Both the position numbers and the translations under genes were made by a program. From Rhodobiaceae bacterium (lineage in GTDB: Bacteria; Pseudomonadota; Alphaproteobacteria; RS24), in NCBI GenBank assembly GCA_002689195.1, contig NZFC01000008.1, positions 38,249 to 50,654 on the forward strand: a stretch of DNA of 12,406 nucleotides. The letters run 5' to 3'. Shown in pieces: positions 7,694 through 12,406 of this stretch. The notes below the pieces were generated by a model that did no database searches, was not told the DNA's origin, and saw nothing but the letters and a program-made list of their open reading frames with translations. How positions within the stretch are numbered: the first letter of the stretch is position 1; every line of letters begins with the position of its first letter.

Positions 7694-7708
7694 TGCGAAT
7701 GGTTCGCA
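7694..7708. promoter_or_regulatory. Inverted repeat in the receptor leader
   Basis: TGCGAA-TGG-TTCGCA is a perfect 6-base dyad with a 3-base centre. It lies just after the predicted transcript start and 8 bases before the GGAG ribosome binding site (7717-7720). It could be a second operator or a small RNA hairpin. I do not recognise the motif. Confidence 0.4.
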
Positions 7709-7728
7709 TCTATGATGGAGATCTGACA

Positions 7729-9810
7729 ATGAAAATCTTAACAAAATACGCCTGCGCGACGGCGCTGACCGCGCTCGGTATATCCGGGGCTTCTGCTGAT
7801 GGCAACGCTATCGCGGCACCCGATGAAGTCGTCGTCGAGGGCAAGGTGTTGTATTCCAATCAGGTGAACGCGCTGAAATTGCCGACGCCGATTGTCGATG
7901 TGCCGCAAAGCGCGACGATTACGACAATTTTGGAAATGTTTGAACGCGGGTTCGACGCGATCGGCGATATTGCGCGTTACACGCCCGGCATTAATACCAG
8001 TCAGGGCGAAGGGCACAGAGACGCTATTGTGTTTCGCGGCGTGCGCTCAACGGCCGATTTCTTTGTCGATGGCGTACGCGACGATGTGCAATATTACCGC
8101 TCGCTCTATAATCTGGATCAGGTGGAAGTGCTGAGAGGCCCCAATTCGCTGCTGTTTGGGCGCGGCGGCACGGGCGGCATTATTAACCGAGTTACCAAAA
8201 AGGCCGAAATCGGCACCGAGTTTGGCAGCGCCGATATGAGCTTTGATAGTTTCTCGGCTATGGATCTCGCGGTTGATTACAACATTCAGACCGGCACAAA
8301 TTCGGCTCTGCGGTTGAACATTCATAGCGACAAACTGGACGGCGACCGTGATTTTTACGATGGCGACCGGTTCGGCTTCACGCCCACTTTGAAACTGAAA
8401 TTGAGCCCGCAAACGACGCTCGACCTGTCGTATGAATATGCCGATCACGAACGGTTTATCGACCGTGGCATTCCCACTGGCGCGGATGGTCGCCCCGTTG
8501 AAGCGCTCGCAGATGTTGTGTTTGGTGATGAAGATATCAACACCACCAAGCTGGAGGCGCATATCTGGCGCGCCGGTTTGACCAGCGATGTGTCGGACAC
8601 GCTGAAAGCCAATCTCGCCGTGTCGTATAGCGACTTCGACAAGCTTTATCGCAATTTATATGTCGCCGATTATCTTCCCGGCACCAATGAAGTGGTGATC
8701 GATGGCTATCTTGACCCGACATCGCGCGAAAGCCTGACGATTTCAGCCAATGTCATCAAGGCGTGGGACAACCACACTTGGTTGCTGGGCGCGGAAATCG
8801 TCGATACGGAAAACAAAAACCATCGCTATAACACCAACTGGTCAGCAACATCAGACGACCAAGCGACCTTCGCCGTGACGCGGCCCATGCGTTTCACCAC
8901 GACATCGGCCAGCGATCCGGTGGCTACGAATACTGCCACAAGCCTTGATTTCACCTCCAGCCTTAACAACAGCACGGTGACGGATATTGAAGTGACTTCG
9001 GTTTATTTTCAGGACCAGATTGACCTGAGCGATAATCTGATTGTGACGCTTGGCGGGCGCTTCGATAATTTTGATATCACGATTGACGACATCAAAAATG
9101 GTGGTTCACGCACACAAAGTCTGGATGAGTTCGGGCCGCGCGGCGGGCTGGTCTATAAGCCGGACAATAACAGCTCGGTCTATGTGAGCTATAGCGAGAG
9201 TTTCCTGCCGCGCTCCGGCGAGCAATTTAAGGAAATGGACGCTTTGGAAGCTTTGGAAGACCCGGACGTATTCGAAAACACCGAGATTGGCTATAAATAT
9301 GACAGCGAGAACGCGACCTTCTCCATCGCCTATTTCGAGCTGGAATCCACCCGCTATGACAAAGCCAATATCAATGCCGAGCAAACGGAAGAAAGAGATC
9401 TTGAGGTTGACGGCATTGAAATAGCTTATGCGGGCAAAATTAACGACAAGCTGAGCCTGTCGGCGACGTTCAGTGATCTGGATGGCGACAATTCCGGCCA
9501 AAAGGCCCGCGAGATCCCTGAACAAACCTTCACAATCTGGGCGGCGTATCAGGCCAGCGCGAAATTGAACTTGGGGCTGGGCGTCACGCATCAGGGGGAA
9601 AGCCATATTTCCGATGGATCAACGGCGATACTTCCCGATTATGAGCGTGTGGATTTATCGCTCAATTATGCTGTGAGGGACGATATGGTGTTGCAGTTCC
9701 ATGTCGAGAACCTGACGGATGAGGTGTATTTCCCGCATGCACACAGCACGCATCAGGTGAGCGTCGGGGAGCCGCTCAACGCCAAATTAGCCTTGTATAA
9801 GAAGTTCTAA
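7729..9810 (+). CDS. TonB-dependent siderophore receptor
   Basis: The chosen ATG at 7729 gives 693 residues. It is preceded by GGAG (7717-7720) eight bases upstream and opens a signal peptide (MKILTKYACATALTALGISG, cleavage expected after ASA at 21-23). The in-frame ATG at 7690 lies within a few bases of the predicted transcript start, lacks a ribosome binding site, and would add 13 non-signal residues. The TonB box is DEVVVEG at 32-38. The plug domain has DVPQSATITT (57-66), VFRGVRSTADFFVDGVRDD (101-119) and VEVLRGPNSLLFGRGGTGG (132-150). This arrangement resembles catecholate/hydroxamate siderophore receptors of the Fiu/CirA/FhuA kind. The barrel ends in KLALYKKF with the terminal Phe beta-signal. 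It works in the outer membrane, importing a ferric siderophore with energy from TonB-ExbBD, which is not in this window. Repression by Fur with iron is strongly indicated by the promoter. The exact siderophore cannot be read. The gene stands alone, followed by hairpins. Confidence 0.95.
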   Translation: MKILTKYACATALTALGISGASADGNAIAAPDEVVVEGKVLYSNQVNALKLPTPIVDVPQSATITTILEMFERGFDAIGDIARYTPGINTSQGEGHRDAIVFRGVRSTADFFVDGVRDDVQYYRSLYNLDQVEVLRGPNSLLFGRGGTGGIINRVTKKAEIGTEFGSADMSFDSFSAMDLAVDYNIQTGTNSALRLNIHSDKLDGDRDFYDGDRFGFTPTLKLKLSPQTTLDLSYEYADHERFIDRGIPTGADGRPVEALADVVFGDEDINTTKLEAHIWRAGLTSDVSDTLKANLAVSYSDFDKLYRNLYVADYLPGTNEVVIDGYLDPTSRESLTISANVIKAWDNHTWLLGAEIVDTENKNHRYNTNWSATSDDQATFAVTRPMRFTTTSASDPVATNTATSLDFTSSLNNSTVTDIEVTSVYFQDQIDLSDNLIVTLGGRFDNFDITIDDIKNGGSRTQSLDEFGPRGGLVYKPDNNSSVYVSYSESFLPRSGEQFKEMDALEALEDPDVFENTEIGYKYDSENATFSIAYFELESTRYDKANINAEQTEERDLEVDGIEIAYAGKINDKLSLSATFSDLDGDNSGQKAREIPEQTFTIWAAYQASAKLNLGLGVTHQGESHISDGSTAILPDYERVDLSLNYAVRDDMVLQFHVENLTDEVYFPHAHSTHQVSVGEPLNAKLALYKKF

Positions 9811-9847
9811 AGCTACCCCTCCTGAAAGGCAGGATGCCTCCCCTTTT

Positions 9848-9877
9848 TCCGAAATTCGAGCCTTGTTGAATTTCGGA
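9848..9877 (+). other. Hairpin downstream of the siderophore receptor
   Basis: TCCGAAATTC (9848-9857) pairs with GAATTTCGGA (9868-9877), a perfect 10-base stem with a 10-base loop, 37 bases after the receptor stop. No T-run follows on the plus strand; on the minus strand the run is not positioned for a gene. It may protect the 3' end of the transcript or help termination. Confidence 0.5.
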
Positions 9878-9900
9878 TCTTCCTGCTTCTTGGGATTTGG

Positions 9901-9938
9901 CCGGGCCGGGTATTAGATATCCGGCCCGGTTCTGCTTG
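9901..9938 (+). terminator. Likely intrinsic terminator of the siderophore receptor
   Basis: CCGGGCCGG (9901-9909) pairs perfectly with CCGGCCCGG (9921-9929). The inner bases continue the stem (a G-T wobble, then TAT with ATA), leaving a TAG triloop: about 13 pairs, very GC-rich. It is followed by TTCTGCTT, only a moderate U-tract, so termination may be incomplete or Rho-assisted. It lies 90 bases after the receptor stop. Confidence 0.55.
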
Positions 9939-10002
9939 ACCGCACGGCTGACGCCGACCACGCAGCGGAAAACCTCACCGCAAGCGCGCCACATAATTTT
10001 CG

Positions 10003-10031
10003 TTGTTTTTCATTGTTTTCATTGTTTTTCA
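10003..10031. repeat. Short T-rich tandem repeat, three copies
   Basis: Three head-to-tail copies of TTGTTTTTCA (10003-10012, 10022-10031) and its one-base-shorter form TTGTTTTCA (10013-10021). The copies differ only in the T-run length, as expected from slippage. They lie about 90 bases upstream of the ATP-grasp start. Confidence 0.7.
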
Positions 10032-10119
10032 TCTCAATTTTCCTTTTTTGGCAAAATTTTCTAGACCTCCAAAGGTTTCTGCGATTAAGTGTTGTTAGGG
10101 GAGTAGTGAAGGCAGGTTT

Positions 10120-11583
10120 ATGCTTCATAACTCTGACGCCTATTTTTCAACAGGCTCTGATTATTTCGACGAAATGTTTAACCGTTCTGGGCATGACGGC
10201 GCACGCACGCGCGCACCGTATCAAATTCTGTCGGATTGGTTAGAAGGCCAAGACCCGCGCCAGCTGCAAAACGAGGCCAAAAGAGCGCAGGATATTTTTC
10301 GAAGTATTGGTGTGACGTTTAATGTCTATGGCGAGAGCGCAGGCCAAGAGAGGCTCATTCCGTTTGATGTGGTGCCCCGCATTCTGACAGGCACGGAATG
10401 GAAGAAATTAGAGGTCGGCCTGCGCCAGCGCGTGGCCGCGTTAAACTCTTTTCTCTACGATATTTATCACACCCAAGAGATCATTCGCGCGGGCGTTATC
10501 CCTGCGTCTTTGGTGCTGGATAACAAAGCCTTTACCCCGCAAATGATGGGGGTGGACCCGCCCAATAATATTTATACCCATGTCGCCGGGGTCGATATTG
10601 TGCGAACCGAACAAGACAAGTTTTTCGTGTTGGAAGACAATCTAAGAGTGCCGTCGGGTGTCTCCTATATGCTGGAGAACCGCGAGACGATGATGCAAAT
10701 GTTCCCCGAATTATTCGAGAAATACCGCATTCGGCGCGTTGAGCGGTATCCTTACGACCTCTACCAATCCTTGTGCGAGTGCTTTACGCAAAATGCCGGC
10801 GATACGCCGACGGTGAGTGTGTTGACCCCTGGCATTTATAATTCTGCCTATTTTGAGCATGCGTTTTTGGCCGACCAGATGGGGGTCGAGCTTATCGAGG
10901 GCTCCGACCTTGTGTTTCACGAGGGGGGTGTCGCGCAAAGAACCACACAAGGCCCGCAAAAAGTCGACATCATCTATCGGCGGATAGATGATGAATTTCT
11001 CGACCCGCTGAATTTCTCGTCCGATGGTATGCTGGGCATGCCCGGGCTGTTTGACGCCTATCGCGCCGGCAAAGTCATGCTGGCAAACGCGCCCGGCGCA
11101 GGCTTGGCGGATGACAAGGCGATATATTCATACGTTCCCGACATCATCAGGTTTTATACGGGCGAAGAGCCCAAATTGGGCAATATCAAAACGTGGCGGT
11201 GCAGCGATAAAAGCCATCTGGCTTTTGTGCTGGAGAACATTGAGAATTTGGTGGTGAAAGAGGTTCATGGGTCGGGCGGTTACGGCATGTTGATCGGGCC
11301 CGCCGCATCCAAAAGAGAAATTAATAACTTCAAACGGAAACTCAAAAACAATCCGGCCAAATACATCGCCCAGCCGACGCTGGCGCTGTCAACCGTGCCG
11401 GTTCTTGTGCAGCGCGGGCTGGCACCGCGCCATGTTGATTTCAGGCCTTTTGTATTGGTTTCGCCCAAAGGCATCAGGATAACGCCGGGTGGATTGACGC
11501 GCGTGGCGCTCAAGAAAAACTCGCTGATTGTGAATTCCAGTCAGGGCGGCGGGACAAAAGACACTTGGATTGTGGACGACTGA
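10120..11583 (+). CDS. Circularly permuted ATP-grasp type 2 protein (DUF404/DUF407)
   Basis: A 487-residue protein with the full set of family motifs. These are LEDNLRVPSGVSYMLENR at 171-188, IIYRRIDDEFLDP at 284-296, LANAPGAGLADDKAIYSYVP at 321-340, and the Gly-rich nucleotide loop VVKEVHGSGGYGM at 378-390. Then come YIAQP at 415-419, DFRPFV at 440-445 and GGLTRVA at 457-463. ATP-grasp enzymes activate a carboxylate as acyl-phosphate and join it to an amine. This permuted family is predicted, on gene context, to make peptide-type bonds, but its substrate is not established. It appears cytosolic: no signal peptide or membrane segment. The start is ATG at 10120; AAGG (10109-10112) and GCAGG (10112-10116) lie upstream at usable spacing. 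It is followed after two bases by the alpha-E gene, so the two form one operon. In other bacteria these domains are sometimes fused into one chain. Confidence 0.93.
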   Translation: MLHNSDAYFSTGSDYFDEMFNRSGHDGARTRAPYQILSDWLEGQDPRQLQNEAKRAQDIFRSIGVTFNVYGESAGQERLIPFDVVPRILTGTEWKKLEVGLRQRVAALNSFLYDIYHTQEIIRAGVIPASLVLDNKAFTPQMMGVDPPNNIYTHVAGVDIVRTEQDKFFVLEDNLRVPSGVSYMLENRETMMQMFPELFEKYRIRRVERYPYDLYQSLCECFTQNAGDTPTVSVLTPGIYNSAYFEHAFLADQMGVELIEGSDLVFHEGGVAQRTTQGPQKVDIIYRRIDDEFLDPLNFSSDGMLGMPGLFDAYRAGKVMLANAPGAGLADDKAIYSYVPDIIRFYTGEEPKLGNIKTWRCSDKSHLAFVLENIENLVVKEVHGSGGYGMLIGPAASKREINNFKRKLKNNPAKYIAQPTLALSTVPVLVQRGLAPRHVDFRPFVLVSPKGIRITPGGLTRVALKKNSLIVNSSQGGGTKDTWIVDD

Positions 11584-11585
11584 TC

Positions 11586-12406
11586 ATGCTGGGCAGTGTC
11601 GCAAATAATCTATTTTGGATGGCGCGCTATCTTGAGCGCTCGGAAAACAGCAGCCGCTTGCTGGAGATGGGCATCAGGCGCAGCCTGTCAGAGCGCGATA
11701 ATTCCGCCGAGGTCTGGGAAGAAATACTCTCGCTCTTGGGTCAAAAAAGCTTTTACGACAGCTCTGGCAATGATTACGACCAGCGCTCTGTCACCAATTT
11801 CATCTTGCGGGATAAAGAAAACACAACCAGCGTTTGGAGCCTCGTCAATCAGTCGCGCAAAAACGCGAGAACCGTGCGCGGTTCGCTCACACGCGAAGTG
11901 TGGCAGGCGATAAATGATTTGTGGCTATATCTCCAAACCGCGCTCAAATCGCCCGTGGGCAGCAATGATCTGCCCATTATCCTGGCGAAAATTCAGCAGG
12001 GCAACGCCTTGGTGCGCGGCGCTCTTGAAGGCTCGATGCTGCGGAATGATATTTATAACTTCTTGAAGGCTGGCACATTCATTGAGCGCGGCGACAATAC
12101 CGCGCGCATCATCGCGGCGAATTATTATCTGTTTTTGCCATCGGCCATTTTGGTGCATGAGGATAAATCCGTCGCCAAATTGGAGACTGTCTTGGCGGCT
12201 GCCGGTGTCATGCGCGCCTATAAATGGCTCTATAAGGGCAATCTGGATCCGGGCAGCATAATTTTATTTCTGGTGGCGGACAAACGAACACCGCGCTCGT
12301 TGAATTATTGTTATCACGAACTGGTTGCCCAATTGCAGGCACTCACCAGTGCCTATGACACGCCATTTAATTCGCTCACCATGGCGAACAACATAAAAAC
12401 CGCCGT
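11586..12406 (+). CDS. Alpha-E domain protein (DUF403), 3' end cut by the window edge
   Basis: An open frame from ATG at 11586 runs to the right edge (273 complete codons, no stop). The start MLGSVANNLFWMARYLERSE is the hallmark of the alpha-E family (usual pattern ML-x-R-x-A-x-x-L-x-W-M-x-R-Y-x-E-R-A/S-E). A second family hallmark, GTFIERGDNTARII, repeats the E-R-x-(D/E)-N theme about 180 residues later. The protein is predicted all-helical with many Glu/Arg pairs. Family members are about 310-320 residues, so roughly 40 residues are missing. Its biochemical role is unknown. It almost always sits beside or fused to the circularly permuted ATP-grasp protein, as here, and is thought to act with it. 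There is no separate ribosome-binding gap: only two bases separate it from the upstream stop, so translational coupling is likely. Confidence 0.93.
   Translation, partial: MLGSVANNLFWMARYLERSENSSRLLEMGIRRSLSERDNSAEVWEEILSLLGQKSFYDSSGNDYDQRSVTNFILRDKENTTSVWSLVNQSRKNARTVRGSLTREVWQAINDLWLYLQTALKSPVGSNDLPIILAKIQQGNALVRGALEGSMLRNDIYNFLKAGTFIERGDNTARIIAANYYLFLPSAILVHEDKSVAKLETVLAAAGVMRAYKWLYKGNLDPGSIILFLVADKRTPRSLNYCYHELVAQLQALTSAYDTPFNSLTMANNIKTA

Larger units (their letters stand above)
9811..10119. other. Intergenic region of 309 bases
   Basis: Between the receptor stop and the ATP-grasp start I see no credible gene on either strand. The left half holds a weak hairpin (TCCTG-aaagg-CAGGA, 9820-9834) followed by a T5 run, then the two strong hairpins listed separately. 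The right half (about 9995-10060) is strikingly T-rich. The promoter of the ATP-grasp gene should be in 10030-10115, but no convincing -35/-10 pair with correct spacing was found; TTGGCA at 10048-10053 is the best -35 and lacks a partner. Confidence 0.5.

Noticed and set aside
7690..7728. Upstream in-frame ATG for the siderophore receptor
   Set aside because: It sits almost at the predicted transcript start without a ribosome binding site, and would place 13 extra residues before a complete signal peptide.
8047..8562. Minus-strand open frame of 171 codons inside the siderophore receptor
   Set aside because: It lies opposite the conserved plug and first barrel strands, with no ribosome binding site or domain.
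9913..10128. Minus-strand open frame in the intergenic region containing MKNNENNEK
   Set aside because: Its Asn/Lys-rich part is just the T-rich tandem repeat read backwards, and the rest runs through the GC-rich hairpin; there is no domain or good ribosome binding site.

Overview
The window looks like chromosomal DNA of a Gram-negative bacterium, most likely an alphaproteobacterium, perhaps aquatic or marine. This rests on two TonB-dependent outer-membrane receptors, a BCCT osmolyte transporter with an EctR/CosR-like MarR regulator, a TPR-sulfotransferase and a circularly permuted ATP-grasp/alpha-E gene pair. The lineage is inferred from the style of the proteins; no rRNA or marker gene is present. 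I see no tRNA, rRNA, CRISPR array, insertion sequence or phage gene.

Layout. (1) Bases 1-695, plus strand: the 3' part of a glutathione S-transferase-like gene, cut by the left edge. (2) Bases 756-7468, minus strand: four closely spaced genes read as one likely operon, in transcription order TonB-dependent receptor, TPR-sulfotransferase, BCCT transporter, MarR regulator, with gaps of 21, 8 and 15 bases. (3) Bases 7469-7728: a divergent control region. It holds a near-consensus Fur box set between the -35 and -10 elements of the rightward promoter, a second dyad in the rightward leader, and palindromes at a candidate leftward promoter. (4) Bases 7729-9810, plus strand: a TonB-dependent siderophore receptor driven by the Fur-box promoter. 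(5) Bases 9811-10119: non-coding, with two strong hairpins and a T-rich stretch holding a short tandem repeat. (6) Bases 10120 to the right edge, plus strand: a circularly permuted ATP-grasp protein followed two bases later by an alpha-E (DUF403) protein, which runs off the window.

How the genes may work together. The siderophore receptor is a textbook iron-repressed uptake gene. The leftward operon links an outer-membrane receptor, an inner-membrane sodium-type BCCT carrier and a regulator of the type that controls compatible solutes in other bacteria. Together they suggest a two-membrane uptake route for a betaine-like, possibly sulfur-containing, zwitterion; the sulfotransferase is the unexplained member. 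The ATP-grasp/alpha-E pair belongs to a widespread, biochemically uncharacterised peptide-ligase-type system that in many bacteria also includes a transglutaminase-like protein and the proteasome-related protein Anbu. Those genes, if present, would lie to the right of this window.
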